A stretch of 57,518 nt of DNA from Dysgonomonas sp. 511 (GCF_010501105.1 NZ_QVMQ01000020.1:1-57518); one strand, 5' to 3'. Shown: positions 26,580-35,126, counted from the stretch's first letter. Numbers and translations: made by a program. Notes: generated from the sequence alone by a model not told the origin.

Positions 26580-27272
26580 ATGCTAAAAATTGAATTTAAC
26601 GACAAAAAAATCCTTCTGCCCGATTCGTGGGACGACATCACTCTGGGCGATTACGAAAGATGGTTTATGCACACTCCTGCCGACAAACAGGAATATGTAA
26701 AACTGGTAGCCGACATCTGCAAGATGGAAGAAGATGAGCTACTTAAAGCCCCGGCTCAACTGTTCGATGTGATAACGAACGCTATAGGCTTTATTTTCGA
26801 ACCCGATTTTGAGCCAGCCTCGAAGGTAGAAATCGGAGGCAGGGAATATTTCATCGCCATGTCGGACAGGCTTACGCTGGGCGAATGGATAGACATAGAA
26901 GAAATACTTGGTAGCGACAGCACCACCAAGGTGTCGGAAATACTAGCTGTAGTATGCCGCCAGGCGGGCGAAAGCTACAATACCGAAACGGCCGCCAGGC
27001 GCAAAGACATGTTCCGCAACCTGCCCTGCACGAAAGCCTTGCCGCTGATCGCTTTTTTTTTGTTCAAAAAGAAAGAATCAGAAGCGATTTTGAACCATTA
27101 TTCAGAGGTGGTGGCTCAGGCAAACCAGTTTCTAAAGGATACAAAGACTTTTGTGGTAAATGGGGGTGGTATAAAACGATTGCCGATCTGGCAGAGGATA
27201 AGATATATTTATTTGACCAAATCACTGGAAAAACAGTTGTCGAAGTTTTCGGCTTCCTGCTCTATCGAATAG
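26580..27272 (+). CDS. Phage tail assembly chaperone G-type product (zero frame)
   Basis: 230 residues. The N-terminal part (LPDSWDDITLGDYERWFMHT and a second acidic helical block near residues 80-125) resembles the gpG-type proteins of Bacteroidetes siphoviral prophages. Codons 159-160 lie in a run of nine T at 27053-27061, forming T TTT TTT in frame, a standard -1 slippage site. The zero frame continues to 27272 but overlaps a -1 frame with more convincing protein sequence. It is an isolated phage gene, with the GC-rich element upstream and no capsid or tape-measure gene nearby. Confidence 0.6.
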   Translation: MLKIEFNDKKILLPDSWDDITLGDYERWFMHTPADKQEYVKLVADICKMEEDELLKAPAQLFDVITNAIGFIFEPDFEPASKVEIGGREYFIAMSDRLTLGEWIDIEEILGSDSTTKVSEILAVVCRQAGESYNTETAARRKDMFRNLPCTKALPLIAFFLFKKKESEAILNHYSEVVAQANQFLKDTKTFVVNGGGIKRLPIWQRIRYIYLTKSLEKQLSKFSASCSIE

Positions 27273-27328
27273 ATAAGGTGCGTGCCGAAGACGAGCAGCA
27301 TCGGTTCGAAAGACAGATAAGGAGATAA
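27059..27328 (+). CDS. T-domain extension made by -1 frameshift (G-T fusion)
   Basis: The frame at -1 relative to 26580 encodes, after the slippery T-run, about 89 residues including FCGKWGWYKTIADLAED and LLYRIDKVRAEDEQHRFE, the pattern of the T domain of G/GT tail-assembly chaperones. Slippage at 27053-27059 would join 160 zero-frame residues to this part, giving about 249 residues against 230 unshifted. In known siphophages the two products bind the tape-measure protein in a set ratio. There is no good independent start codon for this frame, which favours frameshifting over a separate gene. Confidence 0.6.
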   Translation, partial: FVQKERIRSDFEPLFRGGGSGKPVSKGYKDFCGKWGWYKTIADLAEDKIYLFDQITGKTVVEVFGFLLYRIDKVRAEDEQHRFERQIRR

Positions 27329-27383
27329 AGATATCTTTGCGCCTTTATGTCCTTATCTATATTTAAAAATCAAGATAAGTTCT

Positions 27384-27536
27384 TATCTTTGTAGTCTCTA
27401 TACGTTACTAAGTCATGAAAAAAAAGAAACTGTTACAGCCCTGCTATGGTGTGGTGTGTGGAAACGCCCCAATGCGTGGTGACGTGCAAGAGCACCTAAG
27501 GCGGGGTTTTTATTTTACTCTCTAAACTCACTAATT
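27384..27536 (+). promoter_or_regulatory. -7 box and structured leader before a small gene
   Basis: TATCTTTG at 27384-27391 is a good -7 box; a second copy is at 27332-27339. The following ~140-base leader holds an ATG at 27415 that opens a 36-codon basic frame, a small perfect hairpin (GTGC-AAGA-GCAC, around 27484-27495), and a GGCGGGG stretch followed by TTTTT near 27500-27510, which could be an attenuator. No clear long stem could be built by eye, so the attenuator is tentative. Confidence 0.35.
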
Positions 27537-27761
27537 ATGTCAAAAAAATTTGATCTGCATCCTGTAGAAAACCTACTGGATGATGTTGTTCACCCACACC
27601 GTCTCGCACAAATATTAGACGATATGGCGTTTTACTATGCTGAGGCTGTTATCGAATTGAAAATTGCAAAACCCGCCATGACCTTAGACAAAAACACAGC
27701 TGAATATTTGCATTGGCTGCACACCTTACGCAATGTATTTAAAGACTGCTCGGTGAAATAA
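27537..27761 (+). CDS. Small hypothetical protein
   Basis: 74 residues, predicted helical throughout (VHPHRLAQILDDMAFYYAEA, then EYLHWLHTLRNVFKDC), without a signal peptide or membrane segment. A hairpin that looks like a terminator (27772-27805) follows directly, so it is a complete unit with the leader at 27384. Its place just after the chaperone gene suggests it travels with the phage-type genes. No family recognised. Confidence 0.5.
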   Translation: MSKKFDLHPVENLLDDVVHPHRLAQILDDMAFYYAEAVIELKIAKPAMTLDKNTAEYLHWLHTLRNVFKDCSVK

Positions 27762-27771
27762 CTTTATGAAT

Positions 27772-27805
27772 AGAAGCGGTTTGGGAATACCCCAGCCGCT
27801 TTCTT
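27772..27805 (+). terminator. Intrinsic terminator-like hairpin
   Basis: AGAAGCGG at 27772-27779 pairs with CCGCTTTCT at 27796-27804, with an inner GGG/CCC pairing. The 3' side is pyrimidine-rich rather than a full T-run. It lies 11 bases after the stop of the 74-residue gene. Confidence 0.5.
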
Positions 27806-27993
27806 CATGTTTTGCTAAAAGACGCCTATTGATTTTAACATATTTTTAAACACATACACTAAATATAATTACACAGCGTAACTCATTGAGAAAAAATCAC
27901 TTTTTTACTGTTTCCTATTAAAAAAAACACAATAAATATCGCGTGTTTTTCGTTTTAATTATGTATTTTTGTGAAATAAACTTAAAGAGAGAC

Positions 27994-28482
27994 ATGAAAA
28001 GTGTTATCACAACATATATCCTTCTGCCATTTATAATGGTCGCAGCGTGGTTGTTTACATCATGCGACAGCCTAAGCGACGACAATTCGGCGCTTAAGGG
28101 AATAGAAGGACACTGGATATACACTTCTACCAAAGCTGAGGTACAGGTCGCCGACCCCTCTGTAAGACAGAAAATTATAGACTACATAGAAAACAGATAC
28201 AAAGGCTACCATGTGAGCTACGAACTGAAAAACGACAAGACCTACTACTATTACATAAACTACGCCGAACCACTGAAAGGAATATACCAGATGACAGGCA
28301 AAAACCTGTACTCGCTCGACGACATCAGGGGGATGAAAACAGTAGTGCGCGAAAACTCATACATACACATCGTGTCTGACCTCAAAGAAGACATCGCCAG
28401 CATACTCGACATCGACGAAAATACAATACAAAAGGCCAATGCGGTAGACAGCTTCGAAAGAGGATTGGCTGTCAGCGAATAA
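27994..28482 (+). CDS. Hypothetical lipoprotein
   Basis: 162 residues from the ATG at 27994; an earlier ATG at 27943 would place 17 unlikely residues before the signal peptide. The signal peptide ends in LFTSC, giving lipidated C24, followed by DSLSDD, an acidic stretch like the Bacteroidetes export signal. The mature part (HWIYTSTKAEVQV, then YELKNDKTYYYYINYAEPLK) resembles lipocalin-like DUF domains of small Bacteroidetes lipoproteins. GTATTTTTGTG at about 27962-27972 may include the -7 box. Monocistronic. Confidence 0.65.
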   Translation: MKSVITTYILLPFIMVAAWLFTSCDSLSDDNSALKGIEGHWIYTSTKAEVQVADPSVRQKIIDYIENRYKGYHVSYELKNDKTYYYYINYAEPLKGIYQMTGKNLYSLDDIRGMKTVVRENSYIHIVSDLKEDIASILDIDENTIQKANAVDSFERGLAVSE

Positions 28483-28751
28483 CCGGAATTTTGCACCTTT
28501 CCACATTATTTTTCCCCAAAAGGCGGAAAGAATAAATTGTTATACCCCTTGCTACTATACCAACAAACCCAGAAAAAACCCGAAATTGATAGCCTACAGA
28601 CTTTCTTCGAAGCAAAAAAAACAAGCATCACTGAAACTTCACCCCGCCATAAACACTTATTTAACAAGCACATAATTCCAGAGAAATCACCAATCTTTCG
28701 ATTTAATATTTTTTAAGAAAACATAATCCGAAGTTTACCGTTTATATGGTT

Positions 28752-28816
28752 GTAGTTTTGTAAAGTTTGTGTTAAGGTTTTAGGAAGTCTGTGACGTGAT
28801 GTTACGGGCTTTTTTG
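28752..28816 (+). ncRNA. Repeated structured RNA ending in intrinsic terminator, copy B
   Basis: Second copy of the element at 2856-2918. The terminator stem is 28787-28794 with 28802-28809, followed by a T-run. The stem changes relative to copy A keep pairing (C-G to T-A and G-C to G-T). The shared upstream part is rich in GTTTGT and AAGG. It lies between a lipoprotein gene and the promoter of the 29120 gene, and belongs to neither, which favours an independent small RNA. The rest of 28483-28751 shows nothing I can name. Confidence 0.55.
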
Positions 28817-28840
28817 TTACAAAAAATTAGCATGAAATCG

Positions 28841-28871
28841 TTTGCTAATATGCAGATTATGCTTATTTTTG
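28841..28871 (+). promoter_or_regulatory. Bacteroidetes-type promoter
   Basis: TTTG at 28841-28844, a 19-base spacer, and TATTTTTG at 28864-28871 match the phylum consensus exactly. It points to the OmpA-like gene at 29120, leaving a leader of roughly 240 bases in which I found no gene. Confidence 0.65.
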
Positions 28872-29119
28872 CAGCTAAATTTTGTGTGTAGCATAATGCA
28901 CAGTTGCAAAAACAAAGATGAATTTTGTTAAAAACATAGTTTATACCCAACAAATGAACCGACATAAGCACCTTTGTTTCAAGACAATAAACTTTACAAG
29001 ATATATTTTCGGATTTAATGATATAGTAATATTATAATGTTGTACTTTAAAGCAAACTTTAAGCTACTCAATTTGTGTTTGAGTCAGTTATAGTGATTTT
29101 ATGCCTTTATTTATAAAAT

Positions 29120-31666
29120 ATGAAAAAAAAGATTATCAAACTATCTTCTTCGGTTTCAGCCAAAACTCTTTCGCTGTTTACACTAATGGCATTAGTAGTT
29201 CTGTTCTCATGTAAATCGTCGCATTCGGTTCGCGAAATAAAAGCATCGCGCAACGGAGAGCAGACGTACATACCCAAACCCAAAAAGATAAAAGAGCCTA
29301 AAACAAAAGGCGACGCCAAGACTAAAAACCTCTTCATGAACCCTCTGGAGCCAAACATTGAGCTCCCATACGCCGATGGTAGCGATGCTGTGGTTTCGGA
29401 ACAAGTGACTTATACCCATGCCGAAGTAATAACCCGCGAGGGAACAGGAAATGCAGGATCGGTAAACCTGAGCGAGGTGCAACGCCTGAATGAAGTAGTG
29501 GTTACAGCCAAATCGCGTTTTACGCCGGAACAAGACGGGCGTATCAACGTCGACTTTATAGTAAAAGTGCCCAAAAGTATCCTGTCATCCGACTACAGGG
29601 TAACCCTTTCGCCAAAACTTATCCACAACGACTCTATAATTCCTTTAGAAAATGTGGTATTGAAAGGACAAAAATTCGCCGACAAGCAAAAACAATCGTA
29701 TAAAGATTTTGAAGCATATAAAAATTCGATAGTAAGCAAAAATAAGTACGATAGCGTATTCGTCGATTACGACGGAGTAAGAAAAGATATTGACTTTTAT
29801 CAAAACTACTACTACGGGCAATACCATAAAGAATGGAGCCGCCAAAAAGACTATCAGCAATGGAAAGCCCAGAAAGACGAATCGGAGGCATATTATGCCG
29901 CTCAAACTATAGGCCAGTCTCAAAAAGCATATTATGAAAAAGCCCGTAAAGCCCGCCAACAGGCGATGAAAGAATATGCCAAAGGAAAAGACACTACAGG
30001 CTATTTTGCACGGTATATGAAACATGTTGTCAAGCCATTGGAACTGAATAAAGGACGTATGGAAGTAGAACAACGCGAAGATTACCGTCTCGACTTTTTC
30101 AAAGAATTTTCGCGCAGAGCCAACGAACAGGCCATGCGTGACTGGGCCAACGGAAAAGATACTACAGGTGCTTATATGCGCTATATGAAGGCTTACGACA
30201 GGAACTATAAAGATATGGTACTCGATGGCGAAGACCTGAAAAAAATACCAAAACGATTCAGAGACATCTACCGTTCGGGCCGTAACTTCGACCAGCTGGA
30301 CAGTAAGAGCGTATCGGCCGAAGACTCTATAGCTATTGCGCAATTGCGTTACCTGTTCGATAAAATAGCGCTTAACGACATGAAGCTAGACAGGCTGGAC
30401 GATAAGATGAACGAAATAATAATCTTCCCTTACGAAACCAATGTCCGTGTAGACAGCGTAGTACAAACAGATAAAGACATCGCTTACTATTACAAGCAAG
30501 ACTACCCCGTGCTTCCGGGTATGCGCAAGCTTCGCCTTGTGATGAACAGCCGTGTAGATGCTGTAGACCAAAGCCGTTTCGACTATAGCCCTTCCGATAC
30601 TTTATCATACTTTATATCATCGCTATCGCAGTTGGTAGATACTACTTTGATAACAAAGACAACAACCATTCACCGCGATGTATATAATACAATGCTGATA
30701 TATCCGAAATTCCTACCTAATAAGTTCAATTTCAACGTGAAATATCAGGACAACAAAGAGCAGACAGAAAAAGTAGCTGAGGCCTACAAAACATTTACCG
30801 AACAAGGAAACCTCTTGATAGACAGTATCGAGATCAGGGTTTCTACATCTCTCGATGGCGACTACGAAAAGAACATAGAGCTGACGATGAAACGTTCGGA
30901 AGCGTTAGCCGGATACTTTGCCAAAACATTTGGAACAAGCAAAGACCTGTTCAAACTGCGCTATATCGGAGAAGACTGGAGTTCGATGGTTCGCCTCATC
31001 GTCAAACGCAACGATATGCCTAACAAACAAGCTGTGTTGGATATGATTACACAGGCCGTTTATCCGGATCAGACAGAGAAAGACATGCAGAAAGAATATC
31101 CACAGGATTATAAGATTCTGAAAGACTCTATCTACCCGATGCTGAACAAGGCTGACATCATATTTAATATGACACGCCCGGGCATGACAGAAGAAATAAC
31201 AGTAAACTCAGAAGTACGCCCAGAATATGCCAAAGCATTGCAATACCTGCAAGACCGCGAATACTGGAAAGCGTTGGATATCTTATCAGACTTCCCTGCC
31301 GACTACAATACAGCGCTTTGCCTTGTATGTATGGGCTACAACAACAAAGCTTTGGAAGTATTGGAAAAACTGCCGGAAACCGGAAATAACGAATACTTGC
31401 TGGCAATTCTTTCTATCCGTGCCAACGATGAAGATTCGGCTATAGCACACCTGATAAAGGCTTGCGAACTAGATCCGACTAAAGCTTACAGGGCTCCGCT
31501 CGATCCTGAGATTGCAGCGCTTGTGAAGAAACATAATCTACAAGATCGCCTGATAGAAGGATCGAATGTTTCGGATCAAACAATCGTAGAAGAAGAGTTG
31601 AAAACCGGAGAACAGACAGAAACCGCCCCTGCTGCCGAAGAACAAGCAGCAACTATCGAAGAATAA
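29120..31666 (+). CDS. Large OmpA-like lipoprotein with TPR-type C-terminus
   Basis: 848 residues. A lipoprotein signal peptide ends in VLFSC (C31). Residues about 220-360 are charged and coiled-coil-like and contain a repeat, GKDTTGYFARYMK from residue 289 and GKDTTGAYMRYMK from residue 345. An OmpA-like peptidoglycan-binding region follows around residues 565-640 (IEIRVSTSLDGDYEKNIELT). A tetratricopeptide-like block follows at about 695-800 (YAKALQYLQDREYWKALDIL). Anchoring of outer membrane to cell wall is the likely role. The 46950 gene has the same OmpA-plus-TPR plan. Terminator at 31689. Confidence 0.65.
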   Translation: MKKKIIKLSSSVSAKTLSLFTLMALVVLFSCKSSHSVREIKASRNGEQTYIPKPKKIKEPKTKGDAKTKNLFMNPLEPNIELPYADGSDAVVSEQVTYTHAEVITREGTGNAGSVNLSEVQRLNEVVVTAKSRFTPEQDGRINVDFIVKVPKSILSSDYRVTLSPKLIHNDSIIPLENVVLKGQKFADKQKQSYKDFEAYKNSIVSKNKYDSVFVDYDGVRKDIDFYQNYYYGQYHKEWSRQKDYQQWKAQKDESEAYYAAQTIGQSQKAYYEKARKARQQAMKEYAKGKDTTGYFARYMKHVVKPLELNKGRMEVEQREDYRLDFFKEFSRRANEQAMRDWANGKDTTGAYMRYMKAYDRNYKDMVLDGEDLKKIPKRFRDIYRSGRNFDQLDSKSVSAEDSIAIAQLRYLFDKIALNDMKLDRLDDKMNEIIIFPYETNVRVDSVVQTDKDIAYYYKQDYPVLPGMRKLRLVMNSRVDAVDQSRFDYSPSDTLSYFISSLSQLVDTTLITKTTTIHRDVYNTMLIYPKFLPNKFNFNVKYQDNKEQTEKVAEAYKTFTEQGNLLIDSIEIRVSTSLDGDYEKNIELTMKRSEALAGYFAKTFGTSKDLFKLRYIGEDWSSMVRLIVKRNDMPNKQAVLDMITQAVYPDQTEKDMQKEYPQDYKILKDSIYPMLNKADIIFNMTRPGMTEEITVNSEVRPEYAKALQYLQDREYWKALDILSDFPADYNTALCLVCMGYNNKALEVLEKLPETGNNEYLLAILSIRANDEDSAIAHLIKACELDPTKAYRAPLDPEIAALVKKHNLQDRLIEGSNVSDQTIVEEELKTGEQTETAPAAEEQAATIEE

Positions 31667-31688
31667 ATAGTTAAAATAATATTATAGG

Positions 31689-31725
31689 AAACAGCCTTGG
31701 TAAAATGAATTACCAGGGCTGTTTT
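31689..31725 (+). terminator. Intrinsic terminator
   Basis: AAACAGCCTTGGTAA (31689-31703) pairs with TTACCAGGGCTGTTT (31710-31724) with one mismatch-level wobble and a 6-base loop, followed by TTGTTT. It lies 23 bases after the stop of the OmpA-like gene. Confidence 0.75.
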
Positions 31726-31950
31726 GTTTCGCAGAAAGAAAAAATATGAAACGAACTTTTCAGAATATCTGAATGTTATTGTTTAAATTTGTAATTCCTA
31801 GATGTGATAAAAAGATGTAAAAATTAGAGTTCAGGTTATAAATAAAGAGAAATAATGCCTTTATAACCTCATAATGGGTGCAATTGTACTATCATCATTG
31901 CATAGAGTATTTTTAAACCTGTGAACAATAACCATAATCAAAAAAATAAG

Positions 31951-33939
31951 ATGAGTTATCGAATTCTTACCTTAGAAGAAATAGAAATATTGCAAAAACA
32001 TGGCTGCAAAGCCGATAAATGGGAGAACATCATGGTTCACCCCTCATTCACTCCCGATTATATATACAACACCACCTTTTCGGGCCAGGTGAGGCTGGGT
32101 TTGTTCGAAAAAGAATTCAGCCTGCCCGGAGGACTGAAGAAGCATACAGGTATAAACCATGCCTGCCTGCACAATTGCGTTTTGGGTGATAATGTACTGA
32201 TAGAGAATGTGCAAAATTACATAGCCAATTACCGTATAGGCGATAACGTACGTATTCAGAACATCCACCACCTGTATGTCGATGGAGTTTCCACTTTTGG
32301 CAATGGCGTAGAAGTTTCCGTACTGAACGAAACCGGAGGACGCGAAGTTATGATATACGATAAACTTAGCGCCCATTTTGCATATATACTTTCCTTCTAT
32401 CGCCATCGTCCGGCATTGACAAAGAGATTGCAAGAGATGGTGAAAACATACGCCGCCCAACAATCGTCCAACATAGGCACTATAGGCAACGATGTGATTA
32501 TTGTAAATGCCGGGGCCATCATAAACGTACGTATTGGCGATTGTGCAGTGCTAGAAGGCGCACGGCATCTCGAAAACGGAAGTATAAACAGTAACCGCCA
32601 CGACCCTGTACACATAGGTTATAGTGTAATGGCAAAAGATTTTATAATCTGTTCGGGTTCGCACGTAGAAGACGGGACAATGCTCACCCGCTGTTTTGTA
32701 GGGCAAGCTTGCCAGTTGGGGCATACATATTCGGCGAGCGACTCGTTGTTTTTCAGCAATTGCCAGGGCGAGAACGGAGAAGCATGCGCACTGTTTGCAG
32801 GGCCATATACCGTAACGCACCACAAATCTACGTTGCTTATTGCGGGCATGTTCTCGTTTATGAATGCAGGGTCGGGTTCTAACCAGAGCAACCATATGTA
32901 TAAGCTTGGCCCTATCCATCAGGGAATAGTAGAACGTGGCGGAAAAACGACCAGCGACTCCTACATATTGTGGCCTTCGCGTATCGGTGCTTTCTCGTTG
33001 ATAATGGGACGCCACTATCATAATACCGACACATCGAATATGCCGTTCTCGTACCTGATAGAAGACAAAAACGAGACAGTACTGGTACCCGGCGTCAACA
33101 TACGCAGTGTAGGTACAATCCGCGATGCACAGAAATTTCCGAAACGCGATAAACGTAAAGACCCGGACAAGCTCGACCAGATAAATTTCAACCTGCTCAG
33201 CCCTTATACAGTACAGAAAATGTTTAAGGCTATAGATATCCTCAGCGAAATGCTCGACACCTGTGGCGAAGCCAGCGACTTCTATTCATACAAAGGTTGC
33301 CGTATAAAAAACTCTTCATTAAGAAACGGATTGAAGTTGTATAATATGGCTATAATCAAGTTTTTAGGAAACTCTATTATATCGAGACTTTCTAAATGCG
33401 ACTTTACCTCCAACCAGGAAATACGCGCCTGCCTGAAACCCGATACCGAAGTTGGGCTATCTGTGTGGAGCGACATCGGCGGTGTGCTTGTTCCCCGTTC
33501 GGAAGTGGATATACTGATCGACGATATTGAGTCGGGAAAAATAGCGGCGGTCGAAGAGATAAGCAATGTATTCAGGTCGTTGCACGAGAATTATTATTCA
33601 CTGGAATGGACGTGGGCATGGGACAAAATAAAACAATACTACAACCTTTCGCTCGAAACTATAACCGCTCAAGACATAATCGAAATTGTCAAACGCTGGT
33701 GTCACTCGGTAGTAGAACTCGACAAGATGATATATAATGATGCCAAGAAGGAGTTCTCCCTGTCGTCGCGTACAGGCTTTGGTGTCGACGGCGACCGCCA
33801 TCAGCAGAAAACAGACTTCGAACAAGTAAGGGGCGTATTCGAAGAAAATGCCTTTGTGGAAGTGGTATTGAAACATATAGATACAAAAACCAAGCTTGGC
33901 GACAGCATGATCGAACGCTTGAGCAAGGTAGTGCAATAA
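31951..33939 (+). CDS. DUF4954-family left-handed beta-helix protein
   Basis: 662 residues from ATG at 31951 (MSYRILTLEEIEIL); a GTG at 31921 would add ten Asn/Lys-rich residues and I reject it. Residues 40-330 are built of hexapeptide-type turns (CVLGDNVLIENVQNYIANYR, then GDNVRIQNIHHLYVDGVSTF), the left-handed beta-helix of acyl- and nucleotidyl-transferases. The segment GNGVEVSVLNETGGREVMIY is highly conserved in this family. The rest is helical. It has been annotated by similarity to sugar-nucleotide or acyl transferases, but no activity is known to me. Cytoplasmic, monocistronic. Confidence 0.75.
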   Translation: MSYRILTLEEIEILQKHGCKADKWENIMVHPSFTPDYIYNTTFSGQVRLGLFEKEFSLPGGLKKHTGINHACLHNCVLGDNVLIENVQNYIANYRIGDNVRIQNIHHLYVDGVSTFGNGVEVSVLNETGGREVMIYDKLSAHFAYILSFYRHRPALTKRLQEMVKTYAAQQSSNIGTIGNDVIIVNAGAIINVRIGDCAVLEGARHLENGSINSNRHDPVHIGYSVMAKDFIICSGSHVEDGTMLTRCFVGQACQLGHTYSASDSLFFSNCQGENGEACALFAGPYTVTHHKSTLLIAGMFSFMNAGSGSNQSNHMYKLGPIHQGIVERGGKTTSDSYILWPSRIGAFSLIMGRHYHNTDTSNMPFSYLIEDKNETVLVPGVNIRSVGTIRDAQKFPKRDKRKDPDKLDQINFNLLSPYTVQKMFKAIDILSEMLDTCGEASDFYSYKGCRIKNSSLRNGLKLYNMAIIKFLGNSIISRLSKCDFTSNQEIRACLKPDTEVGLSVWSDIGGVLVPRSEVDILIDDIESGKIAAVEEISNVFRSLHENYYSLEWTWAWDKIKQYYNLSLETITAQDIIEIVKRWCHSVVELDKMIYNDAKKEFSLSSRTGFGVDGDRHQQKTDFEQVRGVFEENAFVEVVLKHIDTKTKLGDSMIERLSKVVQ

Positions 33940-33965
33940 CATATACTAATTTATACAAGCACTCT

Positions 33966-34010
33966 CCCCTCCGTAGGTCTGCGACAGATTAAGGAGGGGA
34001 ATTTTTTTTA
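33966..34010 (+). terminator. Intrinsic terminator
   Basis: CCCCTCC (33966-33972) pairs with GGAGGGG (33993-33999), then AA and a run of T. It ends the DUF4954 transcript 27 bases after the stop codon. The arms resemble the G-rich dispersed hairpins at 5708 and 41157. Confidence 0.7.
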
Positions 34011-34063
34011 TAAAAACCTGCATTTTTTTCATGTGCCTTTATCTATACTGTAAAAAAAGCAGT

Positions 34064-34342
34064 ATGGAACTAATTTTAATTTTTGTCATTCTTTTGTTGA
34101 TAGCTACTACAGCTATTTATTGGGGTCTTACACTTTCGTTGCACTTGCCCGAACTGAGCCGGCATTTCGACCGGAAACCATTCAATTGCACACCATGTTT
34201 CACTTTTCACCTGGCATGGATACTTTCTGTAATATGCAGTTATTTGCTCCATTGTTTCACCATTCTTGTAGGAGGTTTTGGCCTATCATTGGTACTGTTT
34301 TGTATGCTGAAATATTTCGACAGTAAAAAAATAAGCAAATGA
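34064..34342 (+). CDS. Small membrane protein of phage packaging cassette
   Basis: 92 residues from the ATG at 34064 (MELILIFVILLL); an ATG at 34031 would add 11 polar residues. It has two or three membrane segments with the intervening motif RKPFNCTPCFTFHLAW. KPF-x-C-x-P-C-x-T-F is common to small membrane proteins in Bacteroidetes prophages. It could be a holin-like protein, but that is inference. The stop codon overlaps the next start (ATGA), so the two are coupled. Confidence 0.55.
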   Translation: MELILIFVILLLIATTAIYWGLTLSLHLPELSRHFDRKPFNCTPCFTFHLAWILSVICSYLLHCFTILVGGFGLSLVLFCMLKYFDSKKISK

Positions 34343-34566
34343 GCAATTCCGATATAAAGCAGCGAGTAAGGCACTTGTTGGACGAAACAGACAAAACACA
34401 CCGTTATTCGATGTCGGGAATATATACACTTTATAACGAAGTATTCGACCGCAACGAAACCCCGCAATCGTGCGCCAGTTGCCTGATACGCAAGGCTAGG
34501 GAACTGCGCCGGTGGCTCGAATCGCAAGAAGGTTGCAATACAACAAATCAGGAGGATAAAACATGA
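34339..34566 (+). CDS. Small phage-type hypothetical protein
   Basis: 75 residues. Contains a CASCLIRKARELRRWL helix with a C-x-x-C pair and a preceding MSGIYTLYNEVFDRNET. It overlaps both neighbours by 4 bases, and this tight arrangement with a terminase-like gene is what marks it as phage-type. Basic and predicted soluble. No known function. Confidence 0.55.
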   Translation: MSNSDIKQRVRHLLDETDKTHRYSMSGIYTLYNEVFDRNETPQSCASCLIRKARELRRWLESQEGCNTTNQEDKT

Positions 34567-35033
34567 AAAAACGTAAATTGAGAAACGGCAAGGAAAGGCT
34601 CTATACCCATTCGGATAAATTATTGAATACGGCATTCGAATATTTCGCATGGTGCGACGAAAACCCATTGCTCAAAAAAGAACTGATGCGTTCGGGAGAG
34701 CGCAAAGGAGAATTGATAGAAGTCCCGGTTTCCCGTCCATACACGATTTCGGGGTTGTGTGTCTTTTGCCAGATAAGCGAAGCTACATTCAGGTCATTTT
34801 TCCGGTCGGACGAAATGTGTGCAGCAGCTTTGCATATTCAGGATATTATCAAGCAGAATCAGATGGAAGGTGCGATTGCCGGCATTTACAACTCTGCCAT
34901 TGTCTGCCGTCTGGTAGATTCTTCAAACGTAGAAGAGGAAGAGCAGCTCAAGCGTATTCCTTTCGTCGTAAAGGTTATTGACAACGAAACAAAGGAAGAA
35001 TTGGAAGACCTTAGAGACCATTTTATGTCGTAA
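34563..35033 (+). CDS. Phage terminase small subunit-like protein (DNA packaging, gp3-type)
   Basis: 156 residues. The central part SRPYTISGLCVFCQISEATF is the HTH of gp3-type DNA-packaging proteins (P-Y-T-x-S-G-L-C...), followed by RSFFRSDEMCAAALHIQDII and QNQMEGAIAGIYNSAIVCRL, the expected helix and oligomerisation segment. The family recognises phage DNA and feeds the terminase large subunit; no large subunit, portal or capsid gene is adjacent. Instead a terminator (35054) and cstA follow. An isolated but intact gene. Confidence 0.6.
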   Translation: MKKRKLRNGKERLYTHSDKLLNTAFEYFAWCDENPLLKKELMRSGERKGELIEVPVSRPYTISGLCVFCQISEATFRSFFRSDEMCAAALHIQDIIKQNQMEGAIAGIYNSAIVCRLVDSSNVEEEEQLKRIPFVVKVIDNETKEELEDLRDHFMS

Positions 35034-35053
35034 GGTAAATTGCGAAAAAGAAT

Positions 35054-35126
35054 ATAAGGGACTGTCTAAAGATGAAATAGGGCTATCAAAGTGATAGTAA
35101 AAATTGCTTTTTGGACAGCCCCTTAT
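35054..35126 (+). terminator. Long terminator stem
   Basis: ATAAGGGACTGTCTAAA (35054-35070) pairs with TTTGGACAGCCCCTTAT (35110-35126) with a few mismatches, and a T-run follows. The inner loop contains a second small stem (CTATCA/TGATAG). It ends the packaging cassette 20 bases after the terminase stop codon. Confidence 0.65.
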
